DNA from: Oceanobacillus jordanicus
GTDB lineage: Bacteria > Bacillota > Bacilli > Bacillales > Amphibacillaceae
Assembly (NCBI RefSeq): GCF_022095695.1
Contig: NZ_JAIFZM010000005.1
Span: 183,230-247,229 of the forward strand
Direction: 5' to 3'
DNA: 64,000 nt
Position numbers and translations under genes: made by a program. Position 1 is the stretch's first letter. Each line of letters starts with the position of its first letter. The notes under the pieces were generated by a model. That model was not told the origin of the DNA. It saw nothing but the letters and a program-made list of their open reading frames with translations, and searched no databases. Of this stretch, positions 29,101 through 37,888 are shown one piece after another.

Positions 29101-29709
29101 GTTTACTTGTTGCTCTATTTCATGAATAATATCTTCTACACGATTAAGATTCTCCTGCGTTTCAGCCAGTTTGTATTCTGCTTTTTTCTTTCTTTGCTTG
29201 TACTTGAGTACACCTGCAGCCTCTTCGAAGATAGTACGTCTTTCTTCAGCCTTAGAGCTCAATATTTCTTCGACTTTCCCCTGGCTAATGATAGAAAAGG
29301 CTTCCCTACCAAGCCCTGAATCCATAAACAGATCAACAATATCCTTTAACCTACAGGCTTGTTTGTTCATGTAAAATTCACTATCCCCTGATCGGTAAAC
29401 CCTTCTTGTAACACTTACTTCCTCATAATCAACCGGCAATGCTTGATCCTGATTATCAAGCACAAGGGTTACCTCTGCAACGTTCAATGCCTTTCTAGAA
29501 TCACTACCTTGAAAAATAATATCTTCCATTTTAGATCCGCGCAGTGATTTAGCTGATTGTTCGCCCAGTACCCAGCGAATCGCATCTGTTATATTACTTT
29601 TCCCGCTGCCGTTTGGCCCTACTACTGCCGTAACTCCTGGAACAAAGTCCACTGAGATTCGTTCAGCAAATGACTTAAAGCCAACACTCTCCAGCCTTTT
29701 TAAATACAT
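26143..29709 (-). CDS. smc: Chromosome segregation protein SMC
   Basis: Condensin ATPase that works with ScpA and ScpB to organise and segregate the chromosome. With the start at 29709 (AGGAGA six bases upstream) the protein is 1188 residues and begins MYLKRLESVGFKSFAERIS, as in B. subtilis. Walker A GPNGSGKS is at residues 31-38; two long coiled coils flank a hinge around residues 500-670 (with GGSMSGG nearby); the ABC signature LLSGGERALTA and Walker B FCVLDEVEAALDEANV are near the end. The upstream frame to 29811 lacks a ribosome-binding site. Confidence 0.98.
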   Translation of the reverse strand: MYLKRLESVGFKSFAERISVDFVPGVTAVVGPNGSGKSNITDAIRWVLGEQSAKSLRGSKMEDIIFQGSDSRKALNVAEVTLVLDNQDQALPVDYEEVSVTRRVYRSGDSEFYMNKQACRLKDIVDLFMDSGLGREAFSIISQGKVEEILSSKAEERRTIFEEAAGVLKYKQRKKKAEYKLAETQENLNRVEDIIHEIEQQVNPLKAQADKAEKYVSLKEKLKQEEIAYLITEIENLHNEWQNLLDDVEKDKRIESEMKRNIQQKEAAMEEEQQAINRLDNKIEKMQAQLLSATEELEKNEGKKQLLSERSKHFSENKEKLEVQKQESSTRVGTLHDQLVVERKSLHELQELRKETLKRVKQLEKDLTTNQEDIAEKIEDLKSEYIEYLNKQAAKRNEKQSIAQQMQQMNGKKDKQDGKFQDLVKSRQALLGSLEVFEVDYQKQEKDVKDHKTEIESIKTELRNARNTFQEQQTKLYQGYQYIEKLKSKKEMLEEMKEDFQGFFQGVKAVLKAREEKQLQDIHGAVIELVDVPKKYITAMETVLGGQSQHIVVQHDQAARRAISWLKQTNNGRATFLPMESIQERFVSKDLLTKIENHPGFIGVASQLVSTEPAYQRAVNHLMGHVIIANTLKDANDIAQQVMRRYRIVTLEGDVVNPGGSMSGGAQKKTNQSLFSREQDLQEMTEKLTAFQEKTIAFEKQVAEQKANVAKLEKKLPSKEEELSKKQRQLQETHAQLRELQLKKETLDENLTIYDQDKQQFNEDTEHFQEREEKLTEELTQIKNALENIQSEIDQLSSKEAIMKENHGEMQQELHEKQVLLAEQEERLKNQREKSDSVEKQLSEAKQQYDRYAGELNELLEYELSEESEQEIETTIDRKSKEKQNLTADIQTERSARQKRTQLLQEKDKELKEENYAHQEQVKRINEQEVKVNRVDVDLENRLSHLQTEYTITFEKAQASYEQAEDMEAAKANVQQLKQEIDRLGTVNLGAIEEYERISERYSFLTDQQADLVEAKQTLYAVIAEMDEEMKKRFDDTFSKIKAEFTEVFRQLFGGGNAELKLTDPKNLLDTGVDIIAQPPGKKLQHLGLLSGGERALTAIALLFAILRVRPVPFCVLDEVEAALDEANVARFAKYVNHYSKNTQFIVITHRQGTMEEADVLYGVTMQESGVSRLVSVRLEDTKALVKS

Positions 29710-30211
29710 ATACATTCTCCTATTTGAAAAACCGCGTAAAAGGTAAATGGGAAGGTTTTTAGAGACTGATATTAATATAATCTGTCTAGCATTTACCAGT
29801 TTTAAAGTCAAACTCCATATCCTCTATGCTTTTAATAGCATTGCCTTTTTACCTACCGGCTTTTCGTCCTCTTTATTGAACACGTACATTTATATAAAAC
29901 ACCATTACGTTACGTATTAGAAATTCATCATTGCTTTCTGTTGTCAATCGATTTTTAGGCTACTATAAATTCCCTTTATAGTGCCAGCTACCAGAATAGC
30001 GAAAGCGTCTTTTATATGCTTGTCATGTTATTATGTAGTTTTTTACCGCATTTATTTTACCACAATCATAGCATACTGACATGTTTAGAAGGAAAAAAAG
30101 GATAATGTTCGAATGTTCATTCATAGGATAATCGCAATCTTTGTACTTCAACGTGTTCAATTATGTTATGATAAAAAGAAAATGAGATAACTAATTATAC
30201 GGGGTGTTGTT
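29710..30211. other. Noncoding region between smc and the divergent DUF1128 gene
   Basis: About 500 AT-rich bases. It must hold the smc promoter: TTGACT followed after 17 bases by TAGACA on the minus strand (about 29779-29807) is one weak candidate. It also must hold the promoter of the plus-strand gene, where TATGAT lies near 30165. No small gene or strong repeat was seen. Confidence 0.5.
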
Positions 30212-30436
30212 ATGAATTTAGAAAATCCAAACAAAGAAAATATGTCTTTCATTCTAGAACAATTAGGAGAACGGCTTGATGTAGTTAACCGAGCAATTTT
30301 GGATCCGGAAGATTATGATTTGAATAAATACGATGACCTGAAACTGATGTATGAAATTGTTGTCCAAAAAGGGCGTCTAAGTGCATCAGAGGCACAGGCA
30401 TTTATTGAAGAATTACGTTCCGTAAGAAAAAACTAA
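30212..30436 (+). CDS. UPF0435 / DUF1128 family protein (YfkK-like)
   Basis: A 74-residue acidic helical protein of the DUF1128 family: SFILEQLGERLDVVNRAILDPEDYDLNKYDDL followed by MYEIVVQKGRLSASEAQAFIEELRSVRK (family pattern recognised from memory). Function is unknown. It starts with ATG after GGGGTG and is followed by a strong terminator. It lies between rnc and smc on the opposite strand; in B. subtilis rnc and smc are adjacent and the homologue is elsewhere, so this gene probably moved in. Confidence 0.75.
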   Translation: MNLENPNKENMSFILEQLGERLDVVNRAILDPEDYDLNKYDDLKLMYEIVVQKGRLSASEAQAFIEELRSVRKN

Positions 30437-30446
30437 TAAACCAGAT

Positions 30447-30482
30447 AAAGGCTGTGAGCAAATAAATCTCACAGCCTTTTCA
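30447..30482 (+). terminator. Bidirectional terminator between the DUF1128 gene and rnc
   Basis: Perfect 12-bp stem AAAGGCTGTGAG / CTCACAGCCTTT with a nine-base loop, followed by TTTC on the plus strand. It lies between two convergent genes. Confidence 0.88.
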
Positions 30483-30538
30483 AATTGGATGAAAGTGCAA
30501 AGGATGCGCTTCCTGGAACGGCCTTTGCTTTACTAATA

Positions 30539-31222
30539 CTATGGTTGATATTTGTCTAGGGCAGCCTTTGCTGCTCTTTGCTCGGCTTCTTTCTTTGTTC
30601 TTCCCTTACCTGTTCCTGTAACCTTCTCACTTATCTGTACTTCGGCTAAAAACTCCCTGTCATGGGAAGGCCCTGTTTCATCAATAATCCTATACGTAAT
30701 CGTTTGATGTTTATATTGTTGTACAAGCTCTTGTAATTGGCTCTTATAATCCATCGCATGCGAAAAAGCACCTGTAGTGATTTTCGGAAAGACGTGACGT
30801 TCCAAAAAGGCTAATGCCTCTGAATAACCTTTATCCAAATAAAGTGCTCCCAGAAATGCTTCAAAAACGTCTGCCAGTAAGGCCGGCCGTTCTCTTCCAC
30901 CAGTTTGTTCTTCCCCTTTGCCAAGACGAATGAACTTACCAAAATCTAAATCCCTCGCAAAATTTACTAAGGATGGCTCACAAACAATTGCTGCTCGGAG
31001 CTTTGTCATTTCTCCTTCTGGCATTTCTTCATTTTCCTTAAAAAGATACTGTGATACACCAAGTTCAAGTACAGCATCTCCCAAAAATTCCAAACGTTCG
31101 TTATCCACAACCGTTTCATTACGATGCTCATTCACATAAGATGAATGTGTAAAGGCTTGTTTAATCAGCTCATGATTGTCAAACCGTATAGCTAATTCTT
31201 TTTCTAATTGCGCGATTTCCAT
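30539..31222 (-). CDS. rnc: Ribonuclease III
   Basis: Double-stranded-RNA endonuclease for rRNA maturation and mRNA turnover. The signature [14 protein letters not shown] is at residues 41-54 (catalytic Glu45 and Asp49), followed by [14 protein letters not shown] with the second acidic pair near residues 120-125. The C-terminal dsRNA-binding domain begins [13 protein letters not shown] and ends [16 protein letters not shown]. It has 227 residues. GGGGGTG precedes the ATG. It follows acpP after a 90-base gap holding a stem-loop. Confidence 0.97.
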   Translation of the reverse strand: MEIAQLEKELAIRFDNHELIKQAFTHSSYVNEHRNETVVDNERLEFLGDAVLELGVSQYLFKENEEMPEGEMTKLRAAIVCEPSLVNFARDLDFGKFIRLGKGEEQTGGRERPALLADVFEAFLGALYLDKGYSEALAFLERHVFPKITTGAFSHAMDYKSQLQELVQQYKHQTITYRIIDETGPSHDREFLAEVQISEKVTGTGKGRTKKEAEQRAAKAALDKYQP

Positions 31223-31255
31223 TCATTTTCACCCCCTAAGTTTGTTGTTATATAC

Positions 31256-31283
31256 GAAAGTCCCGCTAAAACGCGAGACTTTC
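31256..31283. repeat. Stem-loop in the acpP-rnc gap
   Basis: GAAAGTCCCGC / GCGAGACTTTC, eleven base pairs including one G-U, with a six-base loop. On the minus strand, the direction of the genes here, there is no T-run after it. On the plus strand it is followed by a long T-run but there is no plus-strand gene to end. It may be an mRNA stabiliser or processing site. Confidence 0.7.
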
Positions 31284-31313
31284 AATTTTTTTATATTTTT
31301 TAGGTTTGTGGGA

Positions 31314-31544
31314 CTATAAACTGTTTATGTAGTTTACAGCGTCACCCACTGTATTAATTTTTTCAGCTTCTTCGTCAGCGATTTCCATATCGAATTCGTC
31401 TTCCAGTTCCATAACTAATTCCACTACATCTAAAGAATCCGCCTCTAGGTCATCTTTAAATGAAGCTTCCATCGTTACTTTTGACTCGTCAACGTCTAAA
31501 CGATCTACGATAATAGCTTTTACACGATCAAACACGTCTGCCAT
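31314..31544 (-). CDS. acpP: Acyl carrier protein
   Basis: Carries growing acyl chains on a phosphopantetheine arm. The attachment Ser37 is in [34 protein letters not shown] starts the 76-residue protein; AGGAGG precedes the ATG at 31544, so the longer frame is dismissed. It is the last gene of the fapR-plsX-fabD-fabG-acpP operon. Confidence 0.98.
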   Translation of the reverse strand: MADVFDRVKAIIVDRLDVDESKVTMEASFKDDLEADSLDVVELVMELEDEFDMEIADEEAEKINTVGDAVNYINSL

Positions 31545-31583
31545 TCTCTCTTCACCTCCTTTCAAAGAAAGTCACTTGATTTA

Positions 31584-32324
31584 TTACATAACCATTCCTC
31601 CGTCAATATGAATGGTCTGCCCAGTAATATAAGAAGCATCTTCTGAAGCAAGGAATCGAACAACTTTGGCCACTTCTTCAGGCTTCCCTAATTTTCCTAG
31701 TGGAATCATGTCTAGCATTCCTGCTTGCTGTTCTTCGGTCAATGCATCTGTCATATCAGTTGATATGAACCCTGGAGCTACCGCGTTAACACGAATATTA
31801 CGTGAAGCAAGTTCCTTAGCGGTTGTTTTGGTTAAGCCAATCACGCCTGCTTTTGCAGCTACATAGTTAGCTTGTCCAGGATTACCACTTACTCCAACAA
31901 TGGATGAAACATTAATGATTTGGCCAGATTTTTGTTTCATCATCTGACGTGTTACCGCCTTAGTACAAATAAATACGCCTTTAAGATTTGTGTTAATAAC
32001 CTGATCAAATTCTTCTTCTTTCATACGCATCAATAAATTATCTCTGGTTACACCAGCATTGTTGACAAGGATATCTAAGGTGCCAAACTCACCGATAACC
32101 TCTTTAACCATTTCTTTAACACATGTTTCATTTGCTACATCTGCTTGTACCTTAATAGCATTACGGCCTATTGCTTTAATCTCTTCAACGACTTCCTGAG
32201 CTTTTGCTTCGTTACCAGAAAAATTAACGGCAACATTCGCTCCTTGTCTTGCCAGTTCCAAAGCTATTTCCCGTCCAATACCACGCGAAGCCCCGGTTAC
32301 TAAGGCATTTTTCCCTTGTAACAT
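31584..32324 (-). CDS. fabG: 3-oxoacyl-[ACP] reductase FabG
   Basis: NADPH-dependent reductase of the fatty-acid elongation cycle. SDR features: [14 protein letters not shown] near residue 8, NNAGVTRDN near 86, and catalytic Ser-Tyr-Lys in [22 protein letters not shown]. It has 246 residues and ends [13 protein letters not shown]. Its ATG overlaps the fabD stop (TAATG). Confidence 0.97.
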   Translation of the reverse strand: MLQGKNALVTGASRGIGREIALELARQGANVAVNFSGNEAKAQEVVEEIKAIGRNAIKVQADVANETCVKEMVKEVIGEFGTLDILVNNAGVTRDNLLMRMKEEEFDQVINTNLKGVFICTKAVTRQMMKQKSGQIINVSSIVGVSGNPGQANYVAAKAGVIGLTKTTAKELASRNIRVNAVAPGFISTDMTDALTEEQQAGMLDMIPLGKLGKPEEVAKVVRFLASEDASYITGQTIHIDGGMVM

Positions 32325-33262
32325 TATGCTTCCTCCTTATACCACGAAATAAATTCATGAAGGGATGCTGTATCTTGTACAGCAAATGTCTTAACGCTTT
32401 TATCTATTTTTTTCACAAGACCACTTAGCACCTTACCATTTCCTACTTCAACAAATGCATCTACGCCTTCATTAAGCATATGGCGAATAGATTCTTCAAA
32501 GCGAACTGGTGAATATAATTGTTCAATTAATAATTCTCTAATCTTCCCACTTTCGGTTACAGGAGCGGCAGAGACATTTGCGTATACAGGGATAGAAGCA
32601 TCGTTGATCTTCACTTCATCCAAGTACTTAGAAAATGCTTCACTTGCTGGTTGCATTAATGTGGAATGGAATGGCCCACTCACATTAAGAGGAAGCACCC
32701 GTTTAGCACCATGCTCTTTTAAAAGAGACGTAGCTAGCTCTACACCTGCCTGTGAGCCTGAGATAACCACTTGCCCTGGACAATTCAGATTAGCGATATT
32801 AACTGTTTCATCTTCCACTTTGGCAAGCGTTGTAGCAATTGCCTCTTCGTCAAGACCTAAAACCGCCGCCATGGTACCTTGTCCTTTAGGAAAGGCTTCT
32901 TCCATTAACCTACCTCTAGTAGCTACTAACGGCAATGCTTCTTCAATAGATAAAGCGCCCGCAGCAACTAATGCGCTATATTCGCCTAAACTGTGTCCAA
33001 CAGTCATTACGGGCTGGATTTCTTCTTTAAGCAATAACGAGTGCAAAGCAATACTTGATAGAAGGAGGGCAGGCTGTGCGTTCTCTGTTTCAGTTAGTTC
33101 ATCTTTTGGTCCCTCAAACATTAATTTGGACAGATTTTTATTCAGTACTTGATCAGCTTCCTGGTACAACTGTTGCACATCGGAAAACTCATCAAAGATA
33201 TCTTTTCCCATTCCAACAGCCTGTGACCCTTGTCCCGGGAACATAAATGCTACTTTTTTCAT
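32324..33262 (-). CDS. fabD: Malonyl-CoA:ACP transacylase FabD
   Basis: Transfers malonyl groups to ACP to supply fatty-acid synthesis. The N-terminus [19 protein letters not shown], nucleophile Ser in [12 protein letters not shown] (near residue 91) and catalytic His in [10 protein letters not shown] (near 201) are clear. It has 312 residues. AAGGAGG precedes the ATG, which overlaps the end of plsX as ATGA. Confidence 0.97.
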   Translation of the reverse strand: MKKVAFMFPGQGSQAVGMGKDIFDEFSDVQQLYQEADQVLNKNLSKLMFEGPKDELTETENAQPALLLSSIALHSLLLKEEIQPVMTVGHSLGEYSALVAAGALSIEEALPLVATRGRLMEEAFPKGQGTMAAVLGLDEEAIATTLAKVEDETVNIANLNCPGQVVISGSQAGVELATSLLKEHGAKRVLPLNVSGPFHSTLMQPASEAFSKYLDEVKINDASIPVYANVSAAPVTESGKIRELLIEQLYSPVRFEESIRHMLNEGVDAFVEVGNGKVLSGLVKKIDKSVKTFAVQDTASLHEFISWYKEEA

Positions 33263-34269
33263 ACGTTATCCTCCTTATCTATTTCCATTGCTTCAATTGT
33301 TTCTTTTATCGTGTCTGTCACATTAAATTCCACCATATGGCACGCTTGCTTTATCGCATTAAATATTGCTCTGCTATTGGATGAACCATGTGCTTTAATA
33401 ACAGGTGCACCAAGTCCAAACAATCCAGCTCCACCATATTCTGAGTAATCAAGTTGATTTTTCAGTTCAGTTAAATCCTTTTTCATTACACCGGCTGCAA
33501 GTTTTGTTTTGAACGATCCCATAAACACTTGCTTGAGCATAGAAAACATTGATTCAGCAGTTCCTTCGATCGTCTTTAAAGCAACATTCCCACTAAATCC
33601 ATCCGTAACAACAACATCAGCTACCCCTGACAATAAATCACGCGCCTCTACATTGCCAACAAAGTTAATTGGTGCTTCCTTCATGAGAGAAAAAGCTCGT
33701 TTTGTCAGATCGTTTCCCTTGCCGTCCTCTGTGCCAACATTAAGCAAACCAATCTTTGGTTCAGCAATCCCTCTAACTTTCTGTGCATATACAGAGCCCA
33801 TTATGGCGTATTGTAAAAGATGTGAAGGCTTCGCATCAACATTCGCCCCTACATCTAAAAGCAAAAATCCTTTTCCATCAAGTGTTGGAAGCGTTGGACT
33901 TAATGCTGGTCGTTCAATCCCCGGGATTCTACCAATGACAAATAAACCTGCACTCATTAAGGCACCAGTATTGCCCGCAGAGATACACGCATCTGCTTGG
34001 TTTTGTTTTACTGCTTTCGCCATTACCACTAAAGAAGCATCTTTTTTCTTACGTACTGCCCTTACTGGTTCATCATCGCTTGTTATAACTTCGGTTGTAT
34101 GTACAACATCAATATTTTCGTTCGCAGATAAATATTGGTTAATTTTTGCTTTATCACCATATAACGTGATATGCAAATTGTCAATTTCAGAAACTGCTTT
34201 GATAGCACCACGTACGATTTCTTCTGGTGCGTGATCTCCACCCATTGCATCAATTGCTAATCTCATCAT
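33259..34269 (-). CDS. plsX: Phosphate acyltransferase PlsX
   Basis: Makes acyl-phosphate from acyl-ACP for phosphatidic-acid synthesis with Pls[21 protein letters not shown] opens the protein, with [15 protein letters not shown] and [17 protein letters not shown] further on. GGAG lies six bases before the ATG at 34269; the next codon is also ATG (34266) and cannot be excluded. The gene overlaps the end of fapR by about 20 bases. Confidence 0.97.
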   Translation of the reverse strand: MMRLAIDAMGGDHAPEEIVRGAIKAVSEIDNLHITLYGDKAKINQYLSANENIDVVHTTEVITSDDEPVRAVRKKKDASLVVMAKAVKQNQADACISAGNTGALMSAGLFVIGRIPGIERPALSPTLPTLDGKGFLLLDVGANVDAKPSHLLQYAIMGSVYAQKVRGIAEPKIGLLNVGTEDGKGNDLTKRAFSLMKEAPINFVGNVEARDLLSGVADVVVTDGFSGNVALKTIEGTAESMFSMLKQVFMGSFKTKLAAGVMKKDLTELKNQLDYSEYGGAGLFGLGAPVIKAHGSSNSRAIFNAIKQACHMVEFNVTDTIKETIEAMEIDKEDNV

Positions 34270-34843
34270 CTTGTTCTCCTTTGTGTCCACTAGTTTGGTA
34301 CATATGGAATACACCTGTAAAAACCAGTTCGTTTTCTACAAAGCTGTTAACGTGAACAATTGACTTGCCACTATCATCTTTACCTTCTACCGTAGCCTTG
34401 GCTATCACCCGTTCTCCCTGTTTGACCTGACGAATGAATTTAAGCTCAGTTTTAACAGTTAGGGCAAGTTCATCATTGATAACGGCAACAGCAAGTGAAT
34501 TAGCTTGGGCAAACAAATGATGTCCGCGCGCTATTTTATTTCTTGAAAATACAAGATCACTGCTAATATCCAAAATAGAGATAGCCCGCTGATCTAGTTC
34601 AAGGTCAATAACTTCACCAATGACTTCCTCTAGCGGTAGAGCTTTTACCGTTTCATTCCACTGATCCGTCGCAACCGACTTTATACGCTGGCGCAGTTCT
34701 GGAATCGATAACTCCAATCTATCCAGCCTAATTGTTTGGATACTAACAGAAAATTTCCTTGAAAGCTCTTCATCTGTGATAAAAGGTGTTTGTTCAATTG
34801 TTTCTTTCAGCATCCGCTGGCGTTCTGTTTTCGTTCTTCGCAT
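34250..34843 (-). CDS. fapR: Fatty-acid and phospholipid repressor FapR
   Basis: Malonyl-CoA-responsive repressor of lipid synthesis genes in Gram-positive bacteria. The N-terminal DeoR-like helix-turn-helix reads [35 protein letters not shown], nearly the B. subtilis sequence; the C-terminal half has the hot-dog effector fold ([20 protein letters not shown]). The start at 34843 (MRRTKTERQ) aligns with the family; GGTG is the only ribosome-binding hint. A FapR operator lies just upstream, so it is autoregulated. Confidence 0.96.
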   Translation of the reverse strand: MRRTKTERQRMLKETIEQTPFITDEELSRKFSVSIQTIRLDRLELSIPELRQRIKSVATDQWNETVKALPLEEVIGEVIDLELDQRAISILDISSDLVFSRNKIARGHHLFAQANSLAVAVINDELALTVKTELKFIRQVKQGERVIAKATVEGKDDSGKSIVHVNSFVENELVFTGVFHMYQTSGHKGEQDDEISN

Positions 34844-34885
34844 TGATACACCGTCCACATCGAATTAATTACGTAGAAACTACAT

Positions 34886-34904
34886 ATTAAGACTTGGTCC
34901 TAAT
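34886..34904 (-). promoter_or_regulatory. FapR operator upstream of fapR
   Basis: On the minus strand the site reads ATTAGGACCAAGTCTTAAT. It differs at two positions from the B. subtilis FapR consensus as I recall it (ATTAGTACCTAGTCTTAAT). It lies immediately downstream of the -10 box, where binding would block transcription. Confidence 0.85.
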
Positions 34905-34907
34905 AGT

Positions 34908-34936
34908 AATATATAATACCTTGTGCATTTATGCAA
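34908..34936 (-). promoter_or_regulatory. Sigma-A promoter for the fapR lipid operon
   Basis: Minus-strand TTGCAT (34931-34936) and TATATT (34908-34913), spacer 17 bases, in the recG-fapR gap and directly followed by the FapR operator. Confidence 0.6.
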
Positions 34937-34940
34937 GGAT

Positions 34941-36974
34941 CTAATCTAATTTATCCGTGAGTGCAGCGTCCTTTTCCAGTATACTTTTCAGTGCAGAAAA
35001 AGCAGGATTTGTATCCAACATTCCTTGCTCGATAATTTCCTGAGCGTCATTTCGGGCAGTTTCTAAAGCACGGTAGTCATGGACCATATCAGCAACTTTA
35101 AATTCCGGCATCCCACTTTGTTTCCTACCAAAGAAATCTCCTGGCCCTCTTAATTTCAAGTCCTCTTCCGATAGCTCAAATCCATTCGTAGTTTCTGTCA
35201 TAATACGCATACGTTCTTTTCCTACCTCACCCTTTGGATCAGCAATTAATATACAATAACTTTGCTTATCTCCCCGACCGACTCTACCACGCAACTGGTG
35301 TAATTGGGAAAGCCCAAAACGTTCCGCATCATAAATTACCATAATGGTTGCATTTGGAACATTTACACCTACCTCAACAACTGTTGTGGAGACAAGAATT
35401 TGGATTTCATTTCTTGAAAACTGTTGCATGACGTCATCCTTTTCATCTGTATGTAGGCGTCCGTGCATCAAACCTACCTTTACCTCAGGAGGATAAAATG
35501 CTTCCAGTTGTTGATGTAATTCTACAGCGTTTTGGATGTCTAGCTTGTCCGACTCTTCAATTAGCGGACAAATGACATAAGCTTGCTCTCCTGCTGCTAC
35601 TTGTTTTTCAATAAAACGAAGTACTCTGTCTAACGTATTTTCTTTCGTCCAATAAGTCTCAATTTCTTTTCTTCCGACAGGCATTTCATCGATAACGGAT
35701 ACATCCATATCACCAAATGCCGTGATAGCAAGTGTACGAGGGATCGGTGTTGCCGTCATAAACAACACATCAGGGTAAAGGCCCTTTTCTCTTAACATCC
35801 GTCGTTGAGCTACTCCAAATCGGTGCTGTTCGTCAACTATGACAAAACCTAGGTTGTGATAGGTGACCTCTTCCTGAATAAGAGCGTGCGTGCCGATCAC
35901 AATATCCACTTTTTTCTCTGTAATAGCCTGCAATACTTCTTTTCGCTTTTTCCCTTTTACAGAACCAGTTAATAAGGTGATGTTTGCACGTTCCCCAAAC
36001 AATTGACATAAAGACTGATAATGCTGCTCTGCTAAAATTTCTGTTGGTACCATTAAAGCGCCTTGCTTTCCTGCTGTAATGGATGCCAGTAAGCAGATGG
36101 CGGCAACAGCCGTTTTACCTGAACCTACATCTCCTTGCAGCATACGACTCATTCGATATGGCGAACGCATATCGTTTAAGATTTGCCCCAATGCCTTCTG
36201 TTGTGCATTTGTTAACGGAAATGGAAACGAGTCAATAAAATCTTCAACCTGTTGTTTGTCATATTGCTGAGCATTGCCATCCGTTGCTTCCCTTTTCCAT
36301 TTTCGTAAAAGTTGCATTTTAAGTTGAAAGAGTAGAAATTCTTCGTATATAAACCTCCTACGCGCATGTTTAAGAGCCAACCTATTGGCCGGAAAATGCA
36401 TGGAGGTAACAGCCTGTTTTCTATCCGGAAGCTTATACGCGTTTAAATAGTTTTCTGGCAATATTTCGTCCAACTGATCTCCGTAGGCTTCTAGTGCTGT
36501 TTTCACTGTTTTTTTCAAGCGAAATGGCGTAATATCACCCTTCACAGCGTAAACCGGTTGAATTTCTGCTTGTGAAGCTGCCGGTCCTTTTTTATATTGA
36601 CTTACGGTTATTTGTAGGCGATGGGCATCCCATTTTCCCACCAAGGTAACCGTATCTCCTGCATTAATCTGTTTTTTGGCAAAGGCACGATTAAACATGA
36701 CCGCTTTCACAGCTATATTTTCTACCTCTAGTGTAAAGGATAAACGCGATTTCTTTTTCCCAAAGAAAGAGAGGGAAGGATCATGTACTACCCTTCCCTC
36801 AATCGTTACCTTGTCATCATGTACCAGTTCAGCAAGCGGCTTAACTTCAAACACATCAAAACGGTATGGAAAATAATACATCAAATCCTCAATTGTTTTT
36901 ATATCGAGAGATGCCAGTGACTCGGCATACTTCTCACCAACACCTTTTAAAGCTTCTATAGATTCATTCAGCAT
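34941..36974 (-). CDS. recG: ATP-dependent DNA helicase RecG
   Basis: Branch-migrating helicase for stalled forks and recombination intermediates. N-terminal wedge/OB domain, then helicase motifs GDVGSGKTAVAAIC, TEILAEQHYQSL, DEQHRFGVAQR, MTATPIPRTLA and QLRGRVGRG. The C-terminal QSGMPEFKVADMVHD is typical. It has 677 residues, the family's usual size. It starts 14 bases after sdaAA. Confidence 0.98.
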   Translation of the reverse strand: MLNESIEALKGVGEKYAESLASLDIKTIEDLMYYFPYRFDVFEVKPLAELVHDDKVTIEGRVVHDPSLSFFGKKKSRLSFTLEVENIAVKAVMFNRAFAKKQINAGDTVTLVGKWDAHRLQITVSQYKKGPAASQAEIQPVYAVKGDITPFRLKKTVKTALEAYGDQLDEILPENYLNAYKLPDRKQAVTSMHFPANRLALKHARRRFIYEEFLLFQLKMQLLRKWKREATDGNAQQYDKQQVEDFIDSFPFPLTNAQQKALGQILNDMRSPYRMSRMLQGDVGSGKTAVAAICLLASITAGKQGALMVPTEILAEQHYQSLCQLFGERANITLLTGSVKGKKRKEVLQAITEKKVDIVIGTHALIQEEVTYHNLGFVIVDEQHRFGVAQRRMLREKGLYPDVLFMTATPIPRTLAITAFGDMDVSVIDEMPVGRKEIETYWTKENTLDRVLRFIEKQVAAGEQAYVICPLIEESDKLDIQNAVELHQQLEAFYPPEVKVGLMHGRLHTDEKDDVMQQFSRNEIQILVSTTVVEVGVNVPNATIMVIYDAERFGLSQLHQLRGRVGRGDKQSYCILIADPKGEVGKERMRIMTETTNGFELSEEDLKLRGPGDFFGRKQSGMPEFKVADMVHDYRALETARNDAQEIIEQGMLDTNPAFSALKSILEKDAALTDKLD

Positions 36975-36988
36975 ATGACTAACACTTC

Positions 36989-37864
36989 CTATACAGACAT
37001 ACCAAATATTTTTTCTTTTAATAACCGTCCAGTCGGCGTATCCGCTAACCCGCCTTCCCCTGTTTCTCTTAAACTAGAAGGCATTTGCTTTCCAATTCGG
37101 TACATGGCGCCTATTACTTCATCACACGGAATACGACTTGTTACACCGGCTAAGGCCATATCCGCTGAGACAATTGCTAAGGATGAGCCTGCTGCATTAC
37201 GTTTAACACAAGGAACCTCAACCAAACCTGCAACCGGATCACAAACCAAGCCCAGCATATTTTTCAGTGTCATTGCAAAAGCATCTGAAGACTGCTGCGG
37301 AGTACCGCCAGCCATTTCAACTATAGCTGCTGCTGCCATCGCACCGGCTGATCCTACCTCTGCTTGGCAGCCTCCTGCAGCCCCTGAAATAAAAGCGTTA
37401 TTTGCAACAACAAAGCCAAATGCTCCCGCTGTAAATAGAAAGCGAATCATTTGTTCGCGAGTTGGGTTTAACTGCTCTTTCACAGCAAAAAGCGCGCCTG
37501 GCACACAACCCGCACTACCCGCAGTAGGAGTAGCGCAAATTGTACCCATGGCTGCATTTACTTCATTTGTGCCCATCGCTTTACTTACTGCATCAAGCAT
37601 TAAATTTCCTGAAAGCGGATTTTTTTCTTTCATATACTTTTGAATTAAAACCGCATCCCCGCCTGTAAGGCCAGTAACCGACTGAACTCCTTGCAACGCA
37701 TCCTCGATCGCCTTTTCCATTACCTGAAGATTTCTTTCCATTTCCTCATATATTTCTTCACGGGATTTATTTTTCACGTCCATTTCCTGTCTTATCATGA
37801 CTTCGGACAATTGAATTTCTTCCGTTTCAGCTATCTCCACTAATTCCTTTACTGTTCGAAACAC
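36989..37864 (-). CDS. sdaAA: L-serine dehydratase, alpha subunit
   Basis: Iron-sulfur enzyme converting L-serine to pyruvate and ammonia, in the two-subunit Gram-positive form. Cysteines likely to ligate the cluster are in TICATPTAGSAGC and GLVCDPVAGLVEVPC; GAFGFVVANNAFISGAAGGCQAEVG is conserved. The start is GTG with GGAGGG upstream. It has 291 residues and is paired with sdaAB (24-base gap). Confidence 0.96.
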   Translation of the reverse strand: MFRTVKELVEIAETEEIQLSEVMIRQEMDVKNKSREEIYEEMERNLQVMEKAIEDALQGVQSVTGLTGGDAVLIQKYMKEKNPLSGNLMLDAVSKAMGTNEVNAAMGTICATPTAGSAGCVPGALFAVKEQLNPTREQMIRFLFTAGAFGFVVANNAFISGAAGGCQAEVGSAGAMAAAAIVEMAGGTPQQSSDAFAMTLKNMLGLVCDPVAGLVEVPCVKRNAAGSSLAIVSADMALAGVTSRIPCDEVIGAMYRIGKQMPSSLRETGEGGLADTPTGRLLKEKIFGMSV

Positions 37865-37888
37865 GTGGATCCCTCCTTCTCGACAGAC

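Noticed and set aside
29710..29811. N-terminal extension of SMC by 34 residues
   Set aside because: No ribosome-binding site; the conserved SMC N-terminus starts at 29709 with AGGAGA upstream.
32604..33152. 182-codon open frame opposite fabD
   Set aside because: Antisense to an intact, conserved gene with no start signal.
33509..34234. 241-codon open frame on the plus strand opposite plsX
   Set aside because: It is antisense to a highly conserved enzyme gene, has no ribosome-binding site and its product is Ser/Thr/Pro-rich low-quality sequence, typical of a shadow frame.
36975..37643. 222-codon open frame on the plus strand opposite sdaAA
   Set aside because: Shadow of the serine dehydratase gene; the composition mirrors its Ala/Gly-rich codons and no family is recognisable.
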